From Verrucomicrobiota bacterium (GTDB lineage: Bacteria > Verrucomicrobiota > Verrucomicrobiia > Opitutales > Opitutaceae), in contig JAFEGO010000073.1 in assembly GCA_018239845.1 (NCBI GenBank), positions 98,994 through 162,993 on the forward strand: a stretch of 64,000 bases of DNA. Direction: 5' to 3'. A program made the translations under genes and the position numbers. Every line of letters starts with the position of its first letter. Position 1 is the stretch's first letter. Below the pieces are notes generated by a model. That model saw only the letters and a program-made list of their open reading frames with translations. It was not told the origin of the DNA and did no database searches. Of the stretch, positions 1-8,599 are shown in pieces.

Positions 1-355
1 CGGGTGCGACCCAGAGCATCGCGATCCCGGCGGTCGCGACGGTGAAGCCGGCGCCGGCGACCGGCTCGTGGCCGGGGATCGGCGCGGGCCCGCCGAGGCG
101 CGGGGGCAGCCGCGCGGGATCGTCCTTGGACTCCGCGATGAGCTGCTCCAGGCGCGCCCGGAGCGCGTGCAGGCGCGGATCGTCGGGGTATCGCTGCAGG
201 TGCTGATCGACGATGCGGACGGCGATCCCATAGCTGCCGGTGTCGGTGACCTGGCGCAGGATGGTGAAATTCGGGTCGAGCGCCGGTTCGGCGGCGGACA
301 GGATCAGGGGCAGGGCGGCCAGCGCGGCCCAGCGGGCACGGAGGAGCGGATTCAC
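1..355 (-). CDS. Formylglycine-generating-enzyme (SUMF1)-like secreted protein, N-terminal part
   Basis: This reading frame runs off the left edge, so only about 118 residues are present. It starts at GTG (353-355), with an in-frame TGA five codons upstream, which fixes the start. The first 22 or so residues look like a signal peptide (NPLLRARWAALAALPLILSA). A short helical stretch resembling a TPR follows (VDQHLQRYPDDPRLHALRARLEQL), then a linker, then GAGFTVATAGIAMLWVAP. That last segment matches the way SUMF1/formylglycine-generating-enzyme domains begin (a 'lgm.mvwvppGtF.MGS' pattern), but the rest lies outside the window. The gene is divergent from the sensor kinase, with 90 nt between them. 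The family call rests on about 20 residues and is tentative; the existence of the coding frame is well supported. Confidence 0.6.
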   Translation of the reverse strand, partial: MNPLLRARWAALAALPLILSAAEPALDPNFTILRQVTDTGSYGIAVRIVDQHLQRYPDDPRLHALRARLEQLIAESKDDPARLPPRLGGPAPIPGHEPVAGAGFTVATAGIAMLWVAP

Positions 356-445
356 GGGCGGGTGAATTCATTGCGGCGGAAAGCGGGGCTTGCGCCAAGT
401 CCAATTCCCGCGACGCTGCCCGCGGCGGTGGCGACGATTTCCCCC

Positions 446-3400
446 ATGCGTCCCGGTTGCGTGCTTTTTCTCCTCCTCTGCGCGGGGCTACCCGGTGCGG
501 CGCGGCTGCGCGCGGCCGGGGAGGAGATCGGCCGCCCGCTGGTGCGGCACTACACGCCCGGCGAGTACCTGCGCCACCTCGACTGCCAGCTCGTCACGCA
601 GGATGCCACGGGCACCATGATCTTCGCCAACGTCGTCGACCTGCTGGCGTTCGACGGCGCGCGCTGGACGCCGATCTTCCTCCCCACCGATTCCGCGGGC
701 ATCCGGCAGCTCACGCAGACGGCGGATGGCACGATCTACGTGGCCGGAGCCGGGGCGATCGGTCGGCTGCAGGGCCGGGGCGCAGAGGCGCGTTACGTTT
801 CGCTGGCCCCGCTGCTGCCGCCGGAGGCCGCCAACATCGACGAGCTGCGCGCGGCGGTCGCCTGCGGACGCACCGTGTGGTTTGCCAGCGACGACCATCT
901 CCTGCGCTGGCGCGACGGGGCGTTTACCGCGATCCCCTATCCGACGCCGCCGGGCTCGCACGGCGCGCGGCTCCACCGGGTGGGCGACGAGGTCTATGTC
1001 ACGGCGCTGGGCCACCCGTTGGGACGGCTGCGCGAGGCCGACGCCACGGTCGATCCGGTGGCGGACGACCCCGTGGTGCGGGACAACAAAATCATCCTGC
1101 TGGAGGCGGGCGCGGGCGGGTCGCTGGTGCTGCTGACGGCGGAGCGCGGGTTCTTCGTCCGGCGGCCCGGCAGTCGCATCGTGCCGATGGATACGCCAAT
1201 GAACCGCTGGCTGCGGGGCAAGCGCGTGTTCTGCGCCGCGCGGCTGCCCGACGGCTCGCACGTGGCGGGCTTCTCCGCGGTGAGCGGCGACGGCGGGGTG
1301 CGCTTCGCGCCCGACGGCCGCTACCTCGGCCCCATCGACACGAGCCTCGGGCTGTGGGTGAAGCAGGTGCGCGATTTCTTCCCCGACCGCGAGGGCGGGC
1401 TCTGGCTCGGCACCGACACCGGCGTGGCGCGGCTGGAGTGGCCCTCGCCGCTCTCGCTCTTCGACGCCACCAACGGCCTCGGGCAGGGCGCGGTGGCGGC
1501 GGCCGGCCGCGAAGGCGGCATGCTGCACATCGCCACGGGCGAGGGCCTCTTCCGCCTCGTGCCGCAGGATGACGCCGGCCGCATGGCGCACGCCGAGCGC
1601 CTCGCGGGCCGGGAGTTTTTCGCGCTCGCCGAGCATCCCGCCGGGCTGCTCGCGCTAAGCGACGGGCAGCTCAGCGTCGTGCGGGCGGGCCGGGTCGCGC
1701 CCGTGCTCGCGCTGCCGCTCGGGGGCGGGGCCCTGCGCCGCTCGGCGGTCCGGCCCGACCGCGTGTGGGTGGGCACGACGCAGGGTATCCGCGCGGTGCG
1801 CGCCACGGACGGGATGTGGCAGGAGGAGGGCGAGGTGCCGCGCTTCCACGAGGCGGTGGAGGCCCTGGCGGAGGCCGCGGACGGCACGCTGTGGGTGGCC
1901 ACGCCCGAGCGCGTCCTTTACCGGCTCAGCTTCACCGATGCGGGCCTCGCGCCGGCGCGGGTGGAGCGCTTTGCCCGGGGCAAAGGCTGGCCCGAGGCGC
2001 TCGGCAACCTGCGCCTGGTCCAGCTCGCAGGTGATGTGGTTTTCCTCGCCGACGGGGATGGCGCGGTGCGGCGCTATCGACCACAGAGCCGGACCTTCGA
2101 AGCCGCGGCGTCCGATCCGGTATCGCCGGAGCCGGCCGGCGAGGTCGAGCAGGCGGCGCCCGGGGCGGACGGGGCGCTGTGGGTGGCGCGAGGCGCGACC
2201 TTGTGCCGGATCGGACCCGGCGCGCGCGAGTTGCCCCATTTTGTGAAGACTGCGGTGGGCCGCGTGAGCTGGCTGCGCGAGGAAGACGGCGGCCAGGTGC
2301 TGTGGGTGGGCGGCGAAAAAGGCCTGGCCCGCGTGGACCTGACGAAGGCCTTTCCCCCGCCCGCGCCGTTTGCCGTGCAGCTCCGGGCGCAAGGCGTCAC
2401 CGAGGGGGCGCGGCTCCCGCCGGAGCCGGGGCCGGTGGCGTTCAGCTTCGTGGCCCCGCGGCAGCGGCCGACGAGCGCAGTGGCCTACCAGTCTCGGCTC
2501 GACGGCTGGGAACGCGGCTGGACCGAGTGGTCCTCGCGCCGCGAACGCAGCTTCGCCAACTTGCGCTCCGGCCGCTACCGCTTCGAGGTGCGGGCGCGCG
2601 ATGCGGAGGGCGTGGTCGCGACGCCGGCGGAGTTGAGCTTCGACGTGCTCGCGCCGTGGTGGCTGACGGGCTGGGCCATCGCGGCCTACATCCTCGCCGG
2701 TGCGGGGTCGGTGGCGGGCATCGTGTGGCTCCGCACGCGGACACTGCACCGCCGCGCGGAATATCTGGAGGGCGTGGTGGCCGAGCGCACCGCTGAGCTG
2801 GCGCGGCAGAACGCCGAGCTCGTGCGCCTCAATCAACTCGAGCTCGACGAAAAGATCTCCGCGCGCCTCGCCGAGGAGAAGGCGCGCCTCGAGGTGCTTC
2901 GCTACCAGCTCAACCCGCACTTCCTCTTCAACACCCTGGCCTCGATCAGCGCGTCGCTGCCGGCGGGGCCGACCACGGCGCGGACCATGGTGGAGCGGCT
3001 GGCGGAGTTTTGCCGGATGACGCTGCACCGCGCGGACGAGCGCGACTGGACGACGCTCGGCGGCGAGCTGCAGCTGCTGCGGGCCTACCTCGACATCGAG
3101 CGCTCGCGCTGGGGCGAGCTGCTCGACGTGGAGATCGCCATCGCGGACGGAGTAGAGCAGGAGCGGCTGCCGCACTTTCTCCTGCTGCCGCTGGTGGAAA
3201 ACGCGCTCAAGTACGGCCGCGCCACGAGCCCCGACCGCGTGGGCGTGAAGCTCACCGCGACCCGCGCCGCAGACGGCGCGCTGGTGCTCGCGGTGGCCAA
3301 CACCGGCGAGTGGATCGAGCCGCAGGAAAAGAAACAGGTCTCCTCCCTCGGCATCGGCCTCGACAACCTGCGCGAGCGCCTCGCACGGCACTACCCGCGC

Positions 3401-3478
3401 GCACACACGCTGGAGATCACCCACGGCCGGGGCTGGGTCACCGTGACGTTGCGTATCTGGGCGCCGTCCGCTTTGTAA
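446..3478 (+). CDS. LytS/YehU-type sensor histidine kinase with beta-propeller sensor
   Basis: This 1010-residue membrane sensor kinase starts at ATG 446, where a signal peptide begins (MRPGCVLFLLLCAGLPGAA); the frame is open further upstream but without recognisable protein. The periplasmic part (about residues 30-640) shows repeated propeller-type blades (for example DREGGLWLGTDTGVARLEW), as in two-component regulator propellers. A Y_Y_Y domain follows (LDGWERGWTEWSSRRERSFANLRSGRYRF). One transmembrane helix lies near residues 738-763, then a coiled coil, then a His_kinase domain with QLNPHFLFNTL (phospho-acceptor His825) and an ATPase N-box LVENALKYG. The response regulator starts 9 nt downstream, so the two form a two-component pair. 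Propeller sensors of this sort often sense oligosaccharides, but the ligand cannot be read from sequence. Confidence 0.93.
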   Translation: MRPGCVLFLLLCAGLPGAARLRAAGEEIGRPLVRHYTPGEYLRHLDCQLVTQDATGTMIFANVVDLLAFDGARWTPIFLPTDSAGIRQLTQTADGTIYVAGAGAIGRLQGRGAEARYVSLAPLLPPEAANIDELRAAVACGRTVWFASDDHLLRWRDGAFTAIPYPTPPGSHGARLHRVGDEVYVTALGHPLGRLREADATVDPVADDPVVRDNKIILLEAGAGGSLVLLTAERGFFVRRPGSRIVPMDTPMNRWLRGKRVFCAARLPDGSHVAGFSAVSGDGGVRFAPDGRYLGPIDTSLGLWVKQVRDFFPDREGGLWLGTDTGVARLEWPSPLSLFDATNGLGQGAVAAAGREGGMLHIATGEGLFRLVPQDDAGRMAHAERLAGREFFALAEHPAGLLALSDGQLSVVRAGRVAPVLALPLGGGALRRSAVRPDRVWVGTTQGIRAVRATDGMWQEEGEVPRFHEAVEALAEAADGTLWVATPERVLYRLSFTDAGLAPARVERFARGKGWPEALGNLRLVQLAGDVVFLADGDGAVRRYRPQSRTFEAAASDPVSPEPAGEVEQAAPGADGALWVARGATLCRIGPGARELPHFVKTAVGRVSWLREEDGGQVLWVGGEKGLARVDLTKAFPPPAPFAVQLRAQGVTEGARLPPEPGPVAFSFVAPRQRPTSAVAYQSRLDGWERGWTEWSSRRERSFANLRSGRYRFEVRARDAEGVVATPAELSFDVLAPWWLTGWAIAAYILAGAGSVAGIVWLRTRTLHRRAEYLEGVVAERTAELARQNAELVRLNQLELDEKISARLAEEKARLEVLRYQLNPHFLFNTLASISASLPAGPTTARTMVERLAEFCRMTLHRADERDWTTLGGELQLLRAYLDIERSRWGELLDVEIAIADGVEQERLPHFLLLPLVENALKYGRATSPDRVGVKLTATRAADGALVLAVANTGEWIEPQEKKQVSSLGIGLDNLRERLARHYPRAHTLEITHGRGWVTVTLRIWAPSAL

Positions 3479-3487
3479 CTTGGCACG

Positions 3488-4231
3488 ATGACGCACGCCC
3501 TGCTGATCGAGGATGAGGCGACCGCGCGGGCCGACCTGCGCGCCAAGCTCGCCGCGCATCCCGACATCGCGATCATCGATGAGGCGGCGACGCTGCGCAG
3601 CGCCCGCGCCCGCCTCGCGCAGCATGACTACGAACTCGTGTTCATGGACATCCAGCTGGTCGGCGGCTGCTCGTTCGACCTTGTGCCCGACGTGCGGCCG
3701 GGCGCGCGCATCATCTTCGTGACGGCCTATGATGCGTACGCCCTACGGGCCTTCGAGGTGAATGCCCTCGACTACCTGCTGAAACCCGTTGCGCCCGCGC
3801 GGCTCGCGGAGGCGCTCCGGCGCTTCGCCGCGGCGGGGCCGGCGACCGATCACGACCTGCCGCCCGGGCCCGCGCTGCGGCTGGAGGATACGGTGTTTCT
3901 CCGCTCGGGCCTGCGCGGCCGTTTCGCCCCGGTGCGCAGCATCAGCCTCATCGGCGCGCGCGACAATTACTCCGAGGTGCAGCTCGCCGACGGCACCAAG
4001 GTCTTTCTGCGCAAGAGCCTCAAGGCTTGGGAGGACACGCTGCCGGCCACGCATTTCATGCGCGTGCACCGCACGCAGATCGTGAACCTCGCGCACGTGG
4101 TCCGCTACGAACGCGACAGCGACGAGCACACGCGGCTCTACCTGGAAAACATCGCCGAGCCCGTGCTCGCCAGCCGCGACCGCTGGGCCGAGCTGCGCGA
4201 ACGGCTGACGGCCTTGCGCCCGACCCCGTAG
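3488..4231 (+). CDS. LytTR-family response regulator
   Basis: This 247-residue DNA-binding response regulator is the partner of the upstream kinase. The receiver domain (residues 1-115) has the acidic pair Glu8/Asp9, the phospho-acceptor Asp54 in VFMDIQL, Thr79 in FVTAYD and Lys99 in DYLLKP. The C-terminal LytTR domain (about 140-245) shows SLIGARDNYSEVQLADGT, then FLRKSLKAWEDTLP, then FMRVHRTQIVNL, the core of this non-HTH, beta-strand DNA-binding fold. The kinase stop and this ATG are separated by 9 nt, which indicates co-transcription. LytTR regulators typically bind paired 9-bp direct repeats; no such pair was convincingly identified here. The two PEP-CTERM genes that follow are possible targets by proximity only. 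Confidence 0.93.
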   Translation: MTHALLIEDEATARADLRAKLAAHPDIAIIDEAATLRSARARLAQHDYELVFMDIQLVGGCSFDLVPDVRPGARIIFVTAYDAYALRAFEVNALDYLLKPVAPARLAEALRRFAAAGPATDHDLPPGPALRLEDTVFLRSGLRGRFAPVRSISLIGARDNYSEVQLADGTKVFLRKSLKAWEDTLPATHFMRVHRTQIVNLAHVVRYERDSDEHTRLYLENIAEPVLASRDRWAELRERLTALRPTP

Positions 4232-4258
4232 GAAAAAATTCCGCCGGCTCCGCTGTTC

Positions 4259-4292
4259 GCCACAGCCGCCCCGCGATTCACCACAAGCGGGT
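4259..4292 (+). promoter_or_regulatory. 34-nt conserved motif upstream of PEP-CTERM gene (copy 1)
   Basis: The block begins GCCACAGCCGCCCCGCGATT and matches 27 of 34 positions, without gaps, with the block at 5091-5124. It ends 91 nt before the ATG of the first PEP-CTERM gene; the second copy ends 79 nt before the second PEP-CTERM ATG. Conservation between two otherwise dissimilar intergenic regions ahead of two genes of the same secretion class suggests a shared regulatory site. It could also be a remnant of duplication. No known sigma-factor consensus was recognised in it. Confidence 0.45.
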
Positions 4293-4383
4293 GGACGGGC
4301 GGGCCCAGTCCGTGGTGTTACCGTGATACGCCGGTGCGGCTCCAACGGGGCCGCGCAACCGGAAATCCATCCCGCTCCAACCT

Positions 4384-5061
4384 ATGAAACCGCTCCTTCG
4401 TGCCCTCCGCCGCCCCTTCCCCTGCCTCCTAGTCAGCCTCGGCCTGCTGGCCGGCGCCGGCCGTGCTTCGGCCCAGATGGTGTATCTCACCTTCTCCGGC
4501 GGCAACGGCACCGGCCAGGTCACGGTCTCCTGGAGCTCGCCCATCACCTATACGATCGACACCACCAGCGTCATCTCCGGGGTGAATCCCATCTTCGTCT
4601 TCCACGGTATCCCTGACATGCAGGCGATCTTTCCCACCCAGGCCCCGGTGGGCCCCGGTGCGCCGACCTACACCAGCACGGGCGCGGGCAGCACCGACGG
4701 CGTACAGACGGTCAACCGTCTCACAACGCCGAATACGTTCAACAGCGTCACTGCCGGGGACCTGGTGTTTTTCTCCAACACGGACACTGCCCCCACCATC
4801 CTGACCGCCGGCGACATCATCACGCTGAGCGCGGGCTCGCTCCGCTACGACGGCAGCCCCACCTCCAACTCCGGCTACTCGCTCCCCCTGCCGGCCGACG
4901 GCTACTACAGCACCTTTGTCACGGACGGGGCCGACACGTACTACACGAACCTCGGGGCCGGCACCGCGACGGCGGTGCCGGAGCCCGCGACCTACGCGAT
5001 ACTCGCGGGCCTTGGCGCGCTGGGCCTCGCGGCCTGGCGCCGCCGGCGGTCAGCGGCCTGA
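4384..5061 (+). CDS. PEP-CTERM sorting-signal surface protein
   Basis: This is a 225-residue secreted protein. The N-terminus (residues 1-31) is a signal peptide ending in GRASAQ. The middle is a beta-rich, Thr/Ser/Gly-rich region with no recognised enzyme motif. The C-terminus carries a complete PEP-CTERM tripartite signal: VPEPATYA, a hydrophobic helix (ILAGLGALGLAAW) and the basic cluster RRRR. Such proteins are recognised by an exosortase (EpsH/XrtA family) and processed at the cell surface; no exosortase gene lies in this window. The gene sits 152 nt downstream of the LytTR regulator and is followed by a second PEP-CTERM gene that starts with the same ATGAAACC context. The biological role is unknown; matrix or surface-layer functions are usual for the class. 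Confidence 0.88.
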   Translation: MKPLLRALRRPFPCLLVSLGLLAGAGRASAQMVYLTFSGGNGTGQVTVSWSSPITYTIDTTSVISGVNPIFVFHGIPDMQAIFPTQAPVGPGAPTYTSTGAGSTDGVQTVNRLTTPNTFNSVTAGDLVFFSNTDTAPTILTAGDIITLSAGSLRYDGSPTSNSGYSLPLPADGYYSTFVTDGADTYYTNLGAGTATAVPEPATYAILAGLGALGLAAWRRRRSAA

Positions 5062-5090
5062 GCCGAGGAGAGCGGGCCCGCCCGCCACTG

Positions 5091-5124
5091 GCCACAGCCA
5101 CCCCGCGGTTCGCCCCAAATAGGT
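5091..5124 (+). promoter_or_regulatory. 34-nt conserved motif upstream of PEP-CTERM gene (copy 2)
   Basis: The block begins GCCACAGCCACCCCGCGGTT and is the second copy of the motif at 4259-4292, differing at 7 of 34 positions. It lies 79 nt upstream of the ATG of the large PEP-CTERM gene. The similar distance to the start codon in both cases supports a regulatory role over chance. Confidence 0.45.
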
Positions 5125-5203
5125 CGCCTCGCCCGCGCGGCCCTGAGCCTAACTGGGCGCGCAAATCGTCTGCACGACGAAGCTCGGCGACCAATCCACC
5201 CCC

Positions 5204-7636
5204 ATGAAACCTTCCCGCTCTGACCGGCCGGCCCGCCGGAATCTAATCCCCATCCTCGGTGGGGCCCTGCTGTGCCTGGCGCTTTCCCTCCCTCCGGTCC
5301 TGGCCCAGAGCGCCACCTGGTCGGCGGACCCCGGCACCGGGGATTGGAACACGGCCGCCAACTGGTCCACGGTCGCGACTTTTCCCAACGGCTCGGGCGA
5401 CACCGCGACCTTTGACCTCTCGTCCGTGACCGCGATCTCCCTCTCGGCCAACACCGAGGTGGACGGCCTCGCCTTCAACTCCGGGGCGGATGCCTTCACG
5501 ATCACGATTGCGCCCACCTTCACGCTGACGATCAGCGGCGCAGGCGTCGCCAACCAGTCGGCGGGCACGCAGCACTTTGTCACCGATACCTACCCGGGAT
5601 TTCTCTACGGGTCGGGGACCCTCTCCTTTTCGAACACGGCGACCGCGGGGGACAACACGACGTACACCAACCACGGTTCCACCAACGGCGAAAACGGCGA
5701 CACCACCCCCTATTCATCGTTCGGCGGCGGCATCACACAGTTCTTCAATACGGCGCAGGCGGGCAGCGCCACCTTCACCAACCAAGGCGGCAGCGACAGC
5801 TCCAATGCGGGCGGCGGCACCACGGTCTTCCACGATAGCTCGAGTGCGGGCACCGCCACGATCACGAACGAAGGCAGCCAGACGGTCGCCGCCTTCGGCG
5901 GTGTGACGGTGTTCAACGACACCTCGAGCGCGGGCAGCGCGCAGGTCACCAACCAGAGCGGCTCCACCGATTCCACCCGCGGCGGCTACACGGTCTTCAA
6001 CAACTCGGCGGATGCGGACACCGGCACCTTCATCAGCGATGGCGGCGTCGCCAGCGGCACGATGGGCGTCACGCTCTTTAACAACGATGCGACCGCCGGC
6101 AGCGCGCACTTCACCGCCAATGGCGCGGTGGCCTCGGGCGCCAGCGGCGGCTATGTGATTTTCAACGACAACGCCTCCGCGGTCACCGCCGATTTCACGG
6201 CGGAGGGCGGCACGGCCAGCGGCGCGGAGGGCGGCAACATTGAGTTCTATGCCGGCACGACGGCGGATCAGGCGACCTTCACGGTCAATGGCGGCTCGGT
6301 CGAGGGCGCCGGTGGCGGCCGGGTTTACTTCACCGACTACGTGGCAGGCTATGGCAGCCAGGGGACCGGGGCGACGGCCGGCACCGCCAGCTTCACGATC
6401 AACGGCGGCTCGGCCAACCAGGCCGGCGGCGGCTACGTCTCATTTGAGGGCAGCGCCACGCCGGGCCAGGCCACCTTTGTCGCCAACGGCGGCAGCGCCG
6501 GCGGCGCGGAGGGCGGCAGCGTCAGGTTCTACTCCGGGGCCACGGCGGACCACGCCACCATCACCGCCAACGGCGGCACGGCCAACGATGAAAACGGCGC
6601 GGCGGGCGGCGGTCTCGTCCTGTTCAACCAGGATGCGACGGCCGGGGACAGCACGCTGATCGCCAACGGCGGCACGAACGGCGGCGCCGGCGGCTCCATC
6701 CAGTTCTTCGACTCGGCGGACGGCGGCAACGCCGTCGTCAAAGTCTATGGCAACGGCAATTTGGATATCAGCCCGGTGAATCTCTACAACGGCCAGGTGA
6801 CGGTCGGCATCGGTTCGCTCGAAGGCAGCGGCAACGTCTTTCTCGGCAACAACAACCTGAGCGTGGGCGGCAACGGGGTGAGCACGACCTTCTCCGGCGT
6901 GCTGCAGGATTCCGGGCGGTATGGCTCCGGCGGCAACGGCGCGCTGACGAAGGTCGGCGCCGGCACGCTCACGCTCTCCGGCACGAGCACCAATACGGGC
7001 ACCGTCACCGTCAACGCCGGCACGCTCAACGTCACGGGCTCCATCGCCACGAGCAGCCTCACGACGGTGAATGACACGGCCACGCTGACCGGCACCGGCA
7101 CCGTCGGCGGGCTCACCCTTGCGAACGGCGGCACGCTGGCGCCCGGCGATGGGATCGGCACGCTCTTCGCCGGCAGCACCACGCTCGAAGGCGGCGGCAA
7201 GCTGCAATGGCAGATCAACAGCGTGGGCACCGGCAACAACCTGCTCGGTCAGAACCCGGGCTGGGATCTGCTGAGCATCAACGGCACCCTCGACCTGGCG
7301 GCCACCGAGGGCAGCAAGTTCACGATCAACCTCACCTCGCTCACCACCGGCGGGGCCGCGGGAGCGGTCGCGGATTTTGATCCCAACGCGAATTACTTTT
7401 TCACATTCGCGCAAACCACCGACGGGATTCAAAATTTCGATGCGAGCGCCTTCGCGCTCAACTTCGACGGCTTTGCGAACAGCTTTACGGGCACCTGGTC
7501 CGTCGCGGTCGATGGCAACAACCTCGATCTTGTCTATGCCTCCGGCACCCCGGTCCCGGAGCCCGCGACGTACGCGGTGCTCGCCGGCCTCGGTGTGCTC
7601 GGCTTCGCGGCCTGGCGCCGACGGCGGGTGGCGTAA
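5204..7636 (+). CDS. Large repeat-containing PEP-CTERM protein with autotransporter-type beta strands
   Basis: This is an 810-residue secreted beta-helix protein. It has a signal peptide (residues 1-35, ending VLAQS) and an N-terminal stretch SATWSADPGTGDWNTAANW typical of passenger-like beta proteins. A long array of about 25-40-residue degenerate repeats occupies roughly residues 150-520. Each repeat has a core such as A-TFTNQGG or ATITANGGTA followed by GG-V-F-N or F. Residues about 560-640 contain an autotransporter-associated beta-strand unit (GALTKVGAGTLTLSGTSTNT). The C-terminus is PVPEPATYAVLAGLGVLGF then RRRR, a PEP-CTERM signal. It is most likely a cell-surface or extracellular-matrix structural protein anchored through exosortase sorting. 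It ends just before a strong palindrome that may terminate transcription. Confidence 0.88.
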   Translation: MKPSRSDRPARRNLIPILGGALLCLALSLPPVLAQSATWSADPGTGDWNTAANWSTVATFPNGSGDTATFDLSSVTAISLSANTEVDGLAFNSGADAFTITIAPTFTLTISGAGVANQSAGTQHFVTDTYPGFLYGSGTLSFSNTATAGDNTTYTNHGSTNGENGDTTPYSSFGGGITQFFNTAQAGSATFTNQGGSDSSNAGGGTTVFHDSSSAGTATITNEGSQTVAAFGGVTVFNDTSSAGSAQVTNQSGSTDSTRGGYTVFNNSADADTGTFISDGGVASGTMGVTLFNNDATAGSAHFTANGAVASGASGGYVIFNDNASAVTADFTAEGGTASGAEGGNIEFYAGTTADQATFTVNGGSVEGAGGGRVYFTDYVAGYGSQGTGATAGTASFTINGGSANQAGGGYVSFEGSATPGQATFVANGGSAGGAEGGSVRFYSGATADHATITANGGTANDENGAAGGGLVLFNQDATAGDSTLIANGGTNGGAGGSIQFFDSADGGNAVVKVYGNGNLDISPVNLYNGQVTVGIGSLEGSGNVFLGNNNLSVGGNGVSTTFSGVLQDSGRYGSGGNGALTKVGAGTLTLSGTSTNTGTVTVNAGTLNVTGSIATSSLTTVNDTATLTGTGTVGGLTLANGGTLAPGDGIGTLFAGSTTLEGGGKLQWQINSVGTGNNLLGQNPGWDLLSINGTLDLAATEGSKFTINLTSLTTGGAAGAVADFDPNANYFFTFAQTTDGIQNFDASAFALNFDGFANSFTGTWSVAVDGNNLDLVYASGTPVPEPATYAVLAGLGVLGFAAWRRRRVA

Positions 7637-7640
7637 GCAA

Positions 7641-7713
7641 ACCGGGCGCGCACAAGGCGCGCCCCTACGAAGCGCTCTCGATCCTGTAGGGGCGCGCCTC
7701 GTGCGCGCCCGGT
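7641..7713. repeat. Interspersed palindromic repeat (REP-like), copy 1, between convergent genes
   Basis: Two 28-nt arms (7641-7668 and 7686-7713) are inverted repeats with one mismatch, enclosing a 17-nt loop. The arm includes GGCGCGCCCCTAC and its complement GTAGGGGCGCGCC. A second member of the same family is at 10464-10534. It lies between the 3' ends of the PEP-CTERM gene (+) and the AraC gene (-), where it could act as a bidirectional terminator or mRNA-stabilising structure. There is no T-tract, so a classical intrinsic terminator is less likely than a REP-type element. Confidence 0.8.
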
Positions 7714-7719
7714 TCGAGC

Positions 7720-8499
7720 TCAGCCTTCCTCCCGGTACGCCCGCGGGCTGCGGGACCAGGCGCGTTTGAAGGCCACGCTGAAGGCGAAAGGGTCGCTGAA
7801 GCCCACGCGCTGGCCGATCGCAGCCACCTTGTCGGGCGTGTGGCGCAGCAGGTCGGCCGCGCGGCGCAGGCGGCGGTGCGCCACTTCGCGCAGCGGGCTG
7901 CGGCCCGTCTCCGCGAGGCAGGCGCGGCGGAAGGATTCGCGGTTGAGCCCGGCGCGCTGCGCGAGTTCGGCCAGGGTCCACGGGTGCGCGAGATCGGCGT
8001 CCACCGCGCTCCAGAGGGCCGCGAGACGCGGGTCCTGCGCGGTCGCGGGGGCCAGCGCGGCCTGCATGTGCTGGTGGAGCAGGCGCGTCCAGAGCTCGCG
8101 CTCGGACTGCGGCGCGCGGTGCGCGACGGCTTCGCACAGGCCCTCGACGGCGAGGGCGAGGGGCCGGGGATTCAGCGGCAGCACGACGGGCGCGCGCGGC
8201 GCGAAGCGCGGGGCCCGGGGCGCGGCCGCCGGATAGGTCAGCCAGCACAGCGACCAGAGGCCGCGGGCCTTGGCGCGGTAGGCATGCGGCACGCCGGCGG
8301 GCGTGTAGTAGGCCTCGCCGGCGGTGAGGTCGCGCCAGCGGCCGTCGAGCCAGACCTCGCCGCGGCCGCCGGTGCAGACGAGCAGCTGCCGCATGTCCGG
8401 GGTGGGGCGGTAAAAATTGAAACCGGCGCGGGCGAGGGAGCTGCCGGCGAGCGCGAGGCCGCAGTCGGCGAAGGCCGCCACTTCGCGGTCCGAGGCCAT
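7720..8499 (-). CDS. AraC-family transcriptional regulator with cupin sensor domain
   Basis: This regulator has 259 residues if it starts at ATG 8499 (MASDREVAAF, preceded by a GAGAG tract). Upstream in-frame ATGs at 8532 and 8562 are possible, but they would place a 15-nt inverted repeat inside the gene. The N-terminal cupin-like region (about residues 25-100) contains GGRGEVWLDGRWRDLTAGEA and YTPAGVPHAY, a sugar-sensing AraC arm. The C-terminal two-HTH domain starts with WTLAELAQRAGLNRESFRR and ends in VGFSDPFAFSVAFKRAWSRS followed by PRAYR, the AraC signature. It is divergent from a GH2 glycosidase 100 nt away, which it probably controls. The ligand is presumably a sugar released by that enzyme. 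Confidence 0.87.
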   Translation of the reverse strand: MASDREVAAFADCGLALAGSSLARAGFNFYRPTPDMRQLLVCTGGRGEVWLDGRWRDLTAGEAYYTPAGVPHAYRAKARGLWSLCWLTYPAAAPRAPRFAPRAPVVLPLNPRPLALAVEGLCEAVAHRAPQSERELWTRLLHQHMQAALAPATAQDPRLAALWSAVDADLAHPWTLAELAQRAGLNRESFRRACLAETGRSPLREVAHRRLRRAADLLRHTPDKVAAIGQRVGFSDPFAFSVAFKRAWSRSPRAYREEG

Positions 8500-8524
8500 G
8501 CGCTCTCGGGTGCGGGCACCGATG

Positions 8525-8539
8525 TGTTGCATTTCAACA
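8525..8539. promoter_or_regulatory. Inverted repeat TGTTG-N5-CAACA in the AraC/GH2 divergent promoter
   Basis: TGTTGCATTTCAACA is a perfect 5-5-5 inverted repeat in the AT-richer spacer between the AraC regulator (start 8499) and the GH2 gene (start 8600). Its position, 60 nt before the glycosidase ATG, fits an operator. AraC proteins more often use direct repeats, so another factor could bind here. Confidence 0.3.
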
Positions 8540-8599
8540 AGGTTATTTGGCAGGCCACCCATGGAACGAGGCCGGGCAATCTGGTATTTTTCACAAGTC

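Noticed and set aside
3479..3500. TGGCACG resembling a sigma-54 -24 element
   Set aside because: It lies between kinase and regulator genes and overlaps the regulator start; no TTGC element follows at the required spacing.
1655..3625. 656-aa open frame antisense to the sensor kinase
   Set aside because: It is a composition artefact of high GC at third positions. The opposite strand has complete His-kinase, Y_Y_Y and propeller motifs.
5650..6760. Possible CRISPR or tandem DNA repeat array
   Set aside because: The repeats are irregular in length, diverged at DNA level, in frame within a protein, and have no uniform spacers.
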